This document shows, piece by piece, positions 1-5,341 of a stretch of 6,290 nucleotides of DNA. Location of the stretch: positions 1 to 6,290 of the forward strand of contig JANXWN010000155.1 of assembly GCA_025351125.1 (NCBI GenBank), in the 5' to 3' direction. Position numbers and translations under genes: made by a program. The notes below the pieces were generated by a model. That model did not search any database. It was not told the origin of the DNA and saw only the letters and a program-made list of their open reading frames with translations. The first letter of the stretch is position 1. The number at the start of each line of letters is the position of its first letter. This DNA comes from Caulobacteraceae bacterium (GTDB lineage: Bacteria > Pseudomonadota > Alphaproteobacteria > Caulobacterales > Caulobacteraceae).

Positions 1-82
1 CCGGGTCGGCGGTCGCGGCCATAGCGGTCGAGGCCAGCGACAGCCCCAACAGGACGCCGATCACGGCAAGCGATTTAGGCAT
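1..82 (-). CDS. Secreted or periplasmic protein, N-terminal fragment (signal peptide only)
   Basis: Reading leftward from ATG at 82-80, 27 codons are visible before the gene leaves the window. They encode a typical Sec signal peptide: a short basic start (MPKS), a hydrophobic core at about residues 5-18, and an Ala-Met-Ala motif at 20-22 that fits signal peptidase I cleavage before Ala23, followed by ATADP. A clear ribosome binding site, AGGAG (92-88), lies 5 bases before the ATG, so the start is well supported. There is no lipobox cysteine in the visible part, so a lipoprotein is unlikely. The mature protein lies outside the window and its function cannot be told. It is divergent from the tRNA gene to its right. 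Confidence 0.8.
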   Translation of the reverse strand, partial: MPKSLAVIGVLLGLSLASTAMAATADP

Positions 83-114
83 GACAACTCCTAGGCGAGG
101 GGGTGCGCGACGGT

Positions 115-162
115 CTTTATGCGCCGATGATGCCGGCTTGAACATGAACAGATGCTTTATGC
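115..162. repeat. Pair of CTTTATGC octamers 40 bases apart
   Basis: The octamer CTTTATGC occurs at 115-122 and again at 155-162, exactly 40 bases apart, which is close to four helical turns. Both copies lie between the leftward secreted-protein gene and the rightward tRNA gene. Read on the minus strand the element is GCATAAAG, whose CATAAA part could serve as a -10 box for the leftward gene. A partial tandem, GAACATGAACA, lies between the copies. This may be a regulatory arrangement or chance; no regulator can be named. Confidence 0.25.
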
Positions 163-213
163 CCCGCGCCGGCCATGATATCCGCACCGCCTCGCTTCCC
201 GCTCGCGGTGACG

Positions 214-289
214 GGGCCTGTAGCTCAATGGTTAGAGCCGACCGCTCATAACGGTCTGGTTGGGGGTTCGAGTCCCTCCAGGCCTACCA
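214..289 (+). tRNA. tRNA with anticodon CAT, probably tRNA-Ile2 (lysidine type)
   Basis: A full cloverleaf folds: acceptor stem 214-220 with 279-285, D stem GCTC/GAGC (223-226, 235-238), anticodon stem GACCG/CGGTC (240-244, 252-256), loop CTCATAA with anticodon CAT at 247-249, a 5-base variable loop, and T stem GGGGG/CCCTC around TTCGAGT. The discriminator is A286 and CCA is encoded at 287-289. It is not an initiator: the anticodon stem lacks the GGG/CCC pairs, and position 1 pairs with 72 as G-U. Acceptor pairs C4-G69 and C5-G68 match those known to be read by the lysidine synthetase TilS on tRNA-Ile2, so AUA-decoding Ile is favoured over elongator Met. The tRNA call is secure; the amino-acid identity is less so. 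Confidence 0.95.
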
Positions 290-296
290 CGCCGCG

Positions 297-614
297 TCAG
301 GTGGCTTCCAAGGCCGCGTCGGCGTCGCGCCAAATTAAGCCATCGGCGTTACAGACCCAACGACCGAGGCGGCGGTAGTCCTTACCGTCGATCAGTTCGC
401 CGAACGGCAGCAGCTCGATCAGGGCGCCCTCGACGTATTGGTAATTTACGCCGCGTTGCCGACGCGCAACGTCCAGCAATTCACCCTGTGCCCACGCGAT
501 CGCGGCGGCGTCGCCTTCCAGGCGCGTCTTAAGAGGCTCCAGTCGATTGTTAGGCAGGGCATTGAGACGACGCTTCGACCGGGCGTGGCGTAGATCCAGA
601 TTATAGGTCTTCAT
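297..614 (-). CDS. Small uncharacterised protein, 105 residues
   Basis: This leftward gene starts at ATG 614-612, with GAAGG (628-624) 9 bases upstream as a good ribosome binding site, and ends with TGA at 299-297. The product begins with a basic stretch (residues 8-16, RHARSKRRL). An Ala-rich, probably helical middle follows (about 30-55), then a more beta-like C-terminal half with YQYVEG near 59-64 and a Trp-rich segment (W86, W94). There is no signal peptide, membrane segment or cysteine cluster (only Cys88). I do not recognise the family. It converges on the tRNA gene, whose 3' end is 7 bases away, so transcription of either could run into the other. It diverges from the methionine sulfoxide reductase gene. 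The ribosome binding site and balanced composition argue for a real gene. Confidence 0.65.
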   Translation of the reverse strand: MKTYNLDLRHARSKRRLNALPNNRLEPLKTRLEGDAAAIAWAQGELLDVARRQRGVNYQYVEGALIELLPFGELIDGKDYRRLGRWVCNADGLIWRDADAALEAT

Positions 615-662
615 CGTCGTCTACCTTCGGTGCTCGGCAGAGCCGCACCGCTTTGGGTTATG

Positions 663-673
663 TTGCAGTGCAA
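663..673. promoter_or_regulatory. Perfect palindrome TTGCA-G-TGCAA, possible operator
   Basis: TTGCAGTGCAA is a perfect 5+1+5 inverted repeat. Symmetry continues after one mismatch (661/675 and 660/676 also pair), giving about 17 bases of imperfect dyad. It lies in the 165-base gap between the leftward 105-residue gene and the rightward fRMsr gene, about 50 bases from the former's start. That is a sensible place for a repressor or activator site acting on one or both. No regulator is identified. Confidence 0.3.
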
Positions 674-680
674 TATGTCA

Positions 681-697
681 CGCCCGCCCAACGGGCG
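681..697. other. Short GC-rich hairpin in the divergent gap
   Basis: CGCCCG (681-686) and CGGGCG (692-697) can form a 6-base-pair stem around a 5-base loop. No T-run follows on either strand, so it is not a convincing intrinsic terminator. It could be an upstream leader hairpin or simply reflect high G+C. A second, weaker GGCGC/GCGCC pair lies at 739-759, just before the fRMsr start. Confidence 0.2.
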
Positions 698-779
698 CTA
701 GGGCCATACGGTTCCCGAAGGTGAAGAATCGTTTAGGGGGCGCCTTACACCGGTGCGCCGCGCCGGATATGGCTAACGA

Positions 780-1277
780 ATGGCCAATAGCGACCCATCG
801 GACCCCGACTTCCTTGCTCGCACCGAATCGTACGCCGTCGCGGCCACTGAAATCGCCGCGGTTCTGCAGGGCGAGGCCAACCTGATGGCGCGGATGGCCA
901 CGGTGGCGTCGATGTTAGCCGATCGATTCGCGCACTATTTCTGGGCGGGTTTTTACTGCGTCGACGCGCAAAAGACCGACGAATTGGTCATCGGTCCCTA
1001 TCAGGGAAGTCTGGGGTGCTTGCGGATCGCCTTTAATCGCGGCGTTTGCGGCGCGGCGGCGTTGCGACGTGAGACGATCATCGTGCCGGACGTAGATGCC
1101 TTTCCCGGTCATATCGCCTGCGACGATCGCTCCCGAAGCGAGATCGTCGTTCCGGTGTTTGATGCCTCGGGGCGTCTGATCGCGGTGCTCGACATTGACG
1201 CGATCGAACCAGCGGCGTTCAACCAAAGCGACGCGCGCGGCCTTGAGGCCATCGTCCGCCAAGTGTTTGCCGCCTAA
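780..1277 (+). CDS. msrC: Free methionine-(R)-sulfoxide reductase (GAF-domain fRMsr)
   Basis: The enzyme reduces free L-methionine-(R)-sulfoxide to methionine in the cytoplasm, using cysteine thiols recycled by thioredoxin-type donors. The 165-residue product is essentially one GAF domain, the normal family size. WAGFY at 55-59 lines the pocket. LVIGPYQG follows at 69-76, then the catalytic region with Cys80, Cys90 (in GVCG) and Cys114 (in FPGHIACD), and SEIVVP at 120-125. The three cysteines keep the spacing of E. coli YebR (84/94/118), so an active redox site is expected. VLDID and the late Phe-rich segment close the domain. The start at 780 is the first ATG after an in-frame TAA at 774-776; no strong ribosome binding site is seen. 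Its TAA overlaps the stop of the convergent DUF2177 gene. Placement beside a singlet-oxygen regulon suits oxidant repair, but shared control is not shown. Confidence 0.93.
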   Translation: MANSDPSDPDFLARTESYAVAATEIAAVLQGEANLMARMATVASMLADRFAHYFWAGFYCVDAQKTDELVIGPYQGSLGCLRIAFNRGVCGAAALRRETIIVPDVDAFPGHIACDDRSRSEIVVPVFDASGRLIAVLDIDAIEPAAFNQSDARGLEAIVRQVFAA

Positions 1278-1678
1278 CCCAATCGTCGCGCCGCGAAATA
1301 ACCGGCTGTGGCGCCCGCCGTCGTCAAAGTCGCGCCCCACGCCATGTCGATCAAGCTCAAGGATGTCGGCCAAACCACCAAAGTCGCTTGGTTGGTGAGA
1401 TCATAAGTGGCGTAGCAGACGAGCCCCAAAAGCGCGCCGCGTCGTGCCGCAACGGTCCAGCGTTTGTTCGCCATGGCCGGAAGCACCGCGAAAACGACAA
1501 CGCCGACCAGGTAGAGCGCATAAAACGCCACCGCCGGAACGGGCCTGAATGCCGGCGACAAAATCGCGCCGACGGCCGCCCGATAGACCACGCGATTGGT
1601 GGTTATCAACCAGATCGTATCCAGTCCTGCGACGGCGACCGCGGCGCCTAAATAGGCGGCCAGAAAACGCTTGAGCAT
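1274..1678 (-). CDS. DUF2177 family membrane protein, third gene of the rpoE operon
   Basis: The 134-residue product has four hydrophobic segments, at about 5-25, 47-67, 80-100 and 110-130, and so is probably an inner-membrane protein. Family hallmarks seen are the early LDTIWL (19-24), FYALYLVGVVVFAVLPA (52-68), the conserved ATYDLTNQATL (90-100) and the late DMAWG (111-115). Its biochemical function is unknown. The start is fixed by context: chrR ends TGA at 1680-1678 and this ATG is 1678-1676, giving TGATG. A longer reading in this frame, back to 1999, would only be antiparallel or shifted chrR sequence and is rejected. Coupling to rpoE-chrR implies it is made when RpoE is active. The gene ends TAG at 1276-1274, overlapping the fRMsr stop on the other strand. 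Confidence 0.85.
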   Translation of the reverse strand: MLKRFLAAYLGAAVAVAGLDTIWLITTNRVVYRAAVGAILSPAFRPVPAVAFYALYLVGVVVFAVLPAMANKRWTVAARRGALLGLVCYATYDLTNQATLVVWPTSLSLIDMAWGATLTTAGATAGYFAARRLG

Positions 1679-2313
1679 CAGATGCCGACGAATGGCTGAA
1701 ACACGCGACCGACCCAATCGCGGGGAATCAAAGCGCCTTGCGCGGCAACCAAGCAGACACACTCGCCGTCGCGGGTGACCACAGGGCAATGTTCGACATC
1801 GCCATCGCTGTAGGCGAAATCGCCGCGCGCATAGGTGTGGGCGCCATCGACAAAGGCGCCCTTTAAAACGCAGACCATCTCCGAACCCCGGTGGGTGTGA
1901 CGCGGCACGCTCATCCCGGGTGCGACGCGCAGCAGATAAGTGCGTAGATCGCCGGGACCCTTTGTTACCGGCGCCACCCACACGCCGGGCGCCGCCCAAC
2001 GCCGCCGCCGACGCGCGGCTTCCAATACGTCACGTGGAACAGTAATCCAGTCCGCTCTAGCCTGCATGACCGTCGATGCCGGCGCCGGTCGTTCAATCTG
2101 CGCCAACGCTCGCGACAGAGCGTCCGGCGCCAACTTCTCAGGCGGGAGATCGTTCAAAAACACACCGCCGACCGCTTCGATGCGTTCCACGTCGGCGCGG
2201 CATGAGGGGCAAGCGCCCAAATGCGCTGCTACGACAAAGACTTGGCCGATCGCCAGGGTTCCGGCGGCGTAATCGACCAAAACCGCCGTCGAAGGATGAT
2301 GAGACGACGTCAT
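1678..2313 (-). CDS. chrR: ChrR-type zinc anti-sigma factor with C-terminal cupin domain
   Basis: ChrR binds RpoE and holds it inactive; singlet oxygen or organic hydroperoxides lead to release and ChrR breakdown. Both domains are intact in this 211-residue protein. The N-terminal zinc anti-sigma domain (about 1-80) has His6, His31, Cys35 and Cys38, the same residue numbers as the R. sphaeroides zinc ligands. A linker rich in Ala and Arg (about 95-106) leads to the cupin domain (about 107-195) with His139, His141, Glu145 and His175, matching the second metal site of R. sphaeroides ChrR shifted by two. The start ATG at 2313-2311 overlaps the rpoE stop as ATGA, and the stop overlaps the DUF2177 start, so all three are coupled. 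The paired sigma gene and its promoter make the role firm. Confidence 0.95.
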   Translation of the reverse strand: MTSSHHPSTAVLVDYAAGTLAIGQVFVVAAHLGACPSCRADVERIEAVGGVFLNDLPPEKLAPDALSRALAQIERPAPASTVMQARADWITVPRDVLEAARRRRRWAAPGVWVAPVTKGPGDLRTYLLRVAPGMSVPRHTHRGSEMVCVLKGAFVDGAHTYARGDFAYSDGDVEHCPVVTRDGECVCLVAAQGALIPRDWVGRVFQPFVGI

Positions 2314-2882
2314 TGCAACGACTCCAATCGCACGCGCAATCGCGCCATGGCGAGGCGCAGCCGCGACTTGACCGTGCCGAGCGGCAAGCCCAGATCTTCG
2401 GCGATTTCGGCATGCGGCTTGTCCGAGAAAAACGCTAGCCGGATCACTTGCGCTTGGTCGTCGGACAGGGTCGCGATAGCGCGGCGGATCAGAACTTCAT
2501 CTTGCGCGACGGCCAGTAAGGCCTCGGGAGCGGCGGGGAGCGGTCTCTCCACCGAAGGGTCCTCCGCGGGGATCGGTCGGTTGTCCTTGCGCGCCAAATC
2601 AATGCGCAGATTTCGGGCGATTGTGAATATCCAGGTCGACGCCGCCGCGCGCGACGGATCGAACACCGACGCTTTGCGCCAAACCGTCAGCAAGGTTTCC
2701 TGCGCCAACTCCTCTGCGGCCTCCGACACGGCGCCCATGCGCATGAGATAGCTTTTAACGCGCGGCGCGAAATGACTGAATAGGCTCGCAAAGGCGTCGC
2801 GATCGCCCCGCTGAGCGATCGCAACGATCATATCCGAATAGACCGCAGCGCCACGCGCCGCCGCCTCGGTCCGGCGCGGCAT
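2310..2882 (-). CDS. rpoE: ECF sigma factor RpoE (ECF11-like, singlet-oxygen response)
   Basis: This sigma factor directs RNA polymerase to singlet-oxygen response promoters when freed from ChrR. With the start at 2882 it has 190 residues, near the usual ~180. Region 2 spans about 29-98, with FASLFSHFAPRVKSYL (31-46) and the highly typical DPSRAAASTWIFTIARN (75-91). Region 4 spans about 130-186, with a helix-turn-helix around HAEIAEDLGLPLGTVKSRLR (157-176). The frame is open up to 3101, but the promoter candidate at 2966-2995 rules out a start upstream of about 2960. ATG 2960 would be at the transcript's first base, and its extra 26 residues look unlike the family. ATG 2882 matches homolog length, though no strong ribosome binding site precedes it; ATG 2831 is a less likely choice. 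The stop TGA overlaps chrR. Confidence 0.93.
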   Translation of the reverse strand: MPRRTEAAARGAAVYSDMIVAIAQRGDRDAFASLFSHFAPRVKSYLMRMGAVSEAAEELAQETLLTVWRKASVFDPSRAAASTWIFTIARNLRIDLARKDNRPIPAEDPSVERPLPAAPEALLAVAQDEVLIRRAIATLSDDQAQVIRLAFFSDKPHAEIAEDLGLPLGTVKSRLRLAMARLRVRLESLQ

Positions 2883-2965
2883 CACCCGCGCGTCACGCCG
2901 CAAAAACGCGGCCGATCGCGGCGGCGGACGGAGTGATTTGATTTGCGGCGCCCCATACATAACCT

Positions 2966-2995
2966 TTTCTACGTCGCCGAGGTCGCGACGGATCA
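2966..2995 (-). promoter_or_regulatory. RpoE-type promoter for rpoE-chrR-DUF2177
   Basis: On the minus strand TGATCC (2995-2990) is followed after 18 bases by TAGAAA (2971-2966). TGATCC is the known -35 element of R. sphaeroides RpoE promoters. Transcription would begin near 2960-2958, giving a leader of about 77 bases before ATG 2882. It implies autoregulation of the sigma factor. The spacer ends in CGACG, as does that of the opposing promoter. Evidence is sequence match plus position; no transcript data are available. Confidence 0.75.
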
Positions 2996-3021
2996 CCCGA
3001 CCGACGGGGTCATAGCCAGAT

Positions 3022-3051
3022 TGATCCGGCAACGTCGCATCGACGTAGACA
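3022..3051 (+). promoter_or_regulatory. RpoE-type promoter for the flavoprotein-DUF1365 operon
   Basis: TGATCC (3022-3027), an 18-base spacer ending CGACG, then TAGACA (3046-3051) repeat the form of the opposing promoter with the same spacing. Transcription would start near 3058, leaving about 50 bases of leader before the GTG at 3109. The two -35 boxes are 26 bases apart, so the whole arrangement is symmetric around 3008-3009. This places the flavoprotein operon in the RpoE regulon by inference. Confidence 0.75.
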
Positions 3052-3108
3052 CTACGCCTAGTTAGGTGACTTATCCAAGTCTCGAAACAGCGAAAGGTCA
3101 TCCCGCTT

Positions 3109-4470
3109 GTGATTGCCGCAAACGCCCGTCAGCCGCTGAAGATCGCCGTCGTCGGCGCGGGGATCTCCGGCTTGGCGGCCGCATGGATGCTCAATCACAA
3201 TCACGACGTCACGCTCTACGAAGCCCAGCCCAGATTGGGCGGGCATAGCCATACTGTCGATGCCCCGTCGCCGGGCGGCTCCATCGCGGTGGATACCGGC
3301 TTTATCGTCTACAACCAGCCGAGTTACCCCAATTTGACCGCCTTGTTCGAGCATTTGGGTGTTCCCACCCAGCTCTCCAACATGGGTTTTGCGGTGAGCT
3401 TGGACGGCGGCCGGATCGAATACGGCGGCGACAACCTGATCGCCCTGTTTTCGCAGGCCCGCAATCTGATCAGCCCACGATTTTGGTCGATGTTGCGCGA
3501 TTTGGAGCGCTTTTACCGCGAGGCTCCGACGCACGCCGCGGCGCTGGAGGCGCAAGACATCAGTTTGGGCGACTATCTCAAGGCGCACCGTTATGGCGCC
3601 GCGTTTCAGAACGATCACTTGCTCCCGCAAGCCGGCGCGATCTGGTCGGCGACTCCCCGAGAGATCCGCGATTATCCGGCGGCGGCCTTCATCCGATTTT
3701 GCGAAAATCACGGCTTGCTGAAAATCTTGGGGCGCCCGCAATGGCGTACCGTTACCGGCGGAAGCCGAACCTACGTCGCCAAACTCACGGAACCGCTTGC
3801 CGGCAAAATTCGCACCGAGGCGGCGGTTTTGGGCGTGAGACGCACGCCCGCGGGCGCTGTCGTGCAGACGGCGCGAGGCGAAGAGCGATACGACCACGTC
3901 GTCATCGCCACCCATGCCGACGAGGGCCTGGCCCTGCTTCAGGGCCCGACGGCGCGAGATCGCGCTTTGCTGGGCGCTTTCGCCTATAGTCGCAATCTCG
4001 CGGTGCTGCACGGCGATGCCGCCTTGATGCCGCGCCGACGCAATACCTGGTCGGCGTGGAACTATTTAGGCCGTAGCGATGGTGGCGCCGATCCTCGGCT
4101 TTGCGTCACCTATTGGATGAACCGGCTGCAGAATCTGCCGCGCGAAACACCGTTGTTTGTCACCCTCAACCCGATCACCGAGCCAGACCCGGCGATGGTC
4201 CTGCGCACGGATATCTATCACCACCCCCTATTCAACGCCGCCGCCTTGAAGGCGCAAAAACAATTGTGGTCTTTGCAGGGTGATGACGGTGTTTGGTGGT
4301 GCGGCTCGTATTTCGGGTCCGGCTTTCATGAAGACGGCCTGCAGGCCGGCTTGGCCGTCGCCGAATCCTTGGGCGGCGCCAAGCGTCCGTGGACGGTCGC
4401 CGGCGAGTCGAACCGGATACACCTTGCGGCCAACCCGCAAACCACCGCGTCGTTGGATCGGGTGGCATGA
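3109..4470 (+). CDS. FAD-dependent amine-oxidase/desaturase-like protein (COG2907), RpoE regulon
   Basis: The 453-residue product opens with a Rossmann FAD-binding motif GAGISG (16-21) and the acidic ribose ligand Glu38, followed by RLGGHSHT (42-49) and DTGFIVYN (62-69). This is the pattern of COG2907 flavoproteins in the amine oxidase/phytoene desaturase superfamily. A second FAD contact is expected near the C-terminal GSYFGSGFHEDGLQAG (about 396-411). There is no signal peptide. From memory, the R. sphaeroides relative RSP_1091 is needed for full singlet-oxygen activation of RpoE, and a flavin-linked fatty acid desaturase (UfaD) acts in furan fatty acid synthesis, so membrane lipid desaturation is a plausible role. 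The start is GTG with AAAGG (3093-3097) 11 bases upstream; no in-frame ATG lies nearby. It overlaps the next gene as ATGA and has its own RpoE-type promoter. Confidence 0.88.
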   Translation: MIAANARQPLKIAVVGAGISGLAAAWMLNHNHDVTLYEAQPRLGGHSHTVDAPSPGGSIAVDTGFIVYNQPSYPNLTALFEHLGVPTQLSNMGFAVSLDGGRIEYGGDNLIALFSQARNLISPRFWSMLRDLERFYREAPTHAAALEAQDISLGDYLKAHRYGAAFQNDHLLPQAGAIWSATPREIRDYPAAAFIRFCENHGLLKILGRPQWRTVTGGSRTYVAKLTEPLAGKIRTEAAVLGVRRTPAGAVVQTARGEERYDHVVIATHADEGLALLQGPTARDRALLGAFAYSRNLAVLHGDAALMPRRRNTWSAWNYLGRSDGGADPRLCVTYWMNRLQNLPRETPLFVTLNPITEPDPAMVLRTDIYHHPLFNAAALKAQKQLWSLQGDDGVWWCGSYFGSGFHEDGLQAGLAVAESLGGAKRPWTVAGESNRIHLAANPQTTASLDRVA

Positions 4471-5258
4471 AGAGTTTCTCGTCAGCGCTGTATCGCGGCG
4501 CCGTGGTGCATCAACGCCTGGCGCCCAAGGTGCATCGCCTGCGCTACCGCATGTTTCAGATGCTGTTTGATCTGGACGAAATTGAGCGTTTGGCCCGCAG
4601 TTTGTGTCTGTTTTCACACAATAAATTCAACATCTTCAGCTTCCACGATCGTGATCATGGCCTTGGTCGGACCGGAGCTCTGCGCGACTACGTGCGCGAG
4701 GCCCTAGCATCCGCCGGTATCGAGATTGGCGGCGGAAAAATACTCTTGCTGTGTATGCCCAGGTTGTTCGGATACGTGTTTAACCCGATCAGCATCTATT
4801 ATTGCCACCGCCAAGATGGCGTTTTGGCCGCCATGCTTTACGAGGTAACCAATACTTATAAAGAACGTCATAGCTATCTGATCCCCGTTCGGCGCGACGA
4901 TGGGGACGCGGTGATCCGCCAATCCTGCGCCAAGGCCCTGTTCGTTTCACCGTTCATGGACATGGCAATGACCTATGATTTCACCGTATCGCGACCGCAA
5001 GACAGCGTCGCGACCACCATTTTGGCAAAGGATGCCGCCGGTTGCGCGATGATCGTGGCGACCTTCGCCGGGCGGCGGCGGGCGCTCAGCGACAAAACGC
5101 TGGCCGCAGCGTTGTTCGCCTTCCCGTTATTGACGCTAAAGGTCATCGCCGCGATTCATTGGGAAGCCGCCAAACTATTCGCAAAAGGGGTCAAATTGCG
5201 CGCCCACCCCCGCGCGCCCGAACAGGCCTTAAGCATCGCCCGCGCACCGCGACCCTGA
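4467..5258 (+). CDS. DUF1365 family protein (COG3496)
   Basis: This 263-residue protein belongs to a family of unknown biochemical function that almost always sits beside the COG2907 flavoprotein, often with a cyclopropane-fatty-acid-synthase-like methyltransferase. Family marks are YRGAVVHQRLAPKVHRLRY (9-27), the conserved FGYVFNPISIYYC (101-113), YEVTNTYKERHSY (125-137), KALFVSPFMDM (156-166) and the late HWEAAKLFAKGVKLR (231-245). A hydrophobic stretch near 212-230 may contact or span the membrane. The ATG at 4467 overlaps the preceding TGA as ATGA with GGGTGG just upstream, so it is translationally coupled; a longer frame start at 4389 is inside the flavoprotein gene and is rejected. Together with its neighbour it probably acts on membrane lipids during singlet-oxygen stress; this is inference from context. 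Confidence 0.92.
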   Translation: MKSFSSALYRGAVVHQRLAPKVHRLRYRMFQMLFDLDEIERLARSLCLFSHNKFNIFSFHDRDHGLGRTGALRDYVREALASAGIEIGGGKILLLCMPRLFGYVFNPISIYYCHRQDGVLAAMLYEVTNTYKERHSYLIPVRRDDGDAVIRQSCAKALFVSPFMDMAMTYDFTVSRPQDSVATTILAKDAAGCAMIVATFAGRRRALSDKTLAAALFAFPLLTLKVIAAIHWEAAKLFAKGVKLRAHPRAPEQALSIARAPRP

Positions 5259-5341
5259 GAGCTTCACAAAACCATCAAGCAATCACGTTACCGCCCAGGC
5301 TCGCGGGACAACCACGCCCGCCAACAATAAGACCTGCGCCT

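Noticed and set aside
175..532. Small plus-strand frames through the tRNA and the 105-residue gene
   Set aside because: They read through a tRNA or antisense to the better supported leftward gene, with Arg/Pro-rich products.
915..1373. Minus-strand frame of 152 residues across fRMsr
   Set aside because: It is antisense to an intact catalytic GAF protein with all three conserved cysteines and has no recognisable content.
1679..1999. Upstream extension of the DUF2177 frame to 1999
   Set aside because: The added stretch is Arg-rich and lies inside chrR in another frame; the TGATG junction and membrane-segment start support 1678.
2883..3101. Upstream extension of RpoE to 3101
   Set aside because: It would run across the divergent promoter region and upstream of the probable transcript start, and sigma factors of this family lack such an extension.
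3058..4011. Long open frame (317 residues) on the minus strand across the flavoprotein gene
   Set aside because: It lies antisense to a well-recognised FAD protein. Its Arg/Gln/Asp-rich product matches no family I know and is the usual shadow frame of G+C-rich DNA.
5042..5341. Upstream extension of the metallophosphoesterase frame
   Set aside because: It overlaps DUF1365 in another frame and gives Arg/Pro-rich sequence; the domain starts just after ATG 5342.
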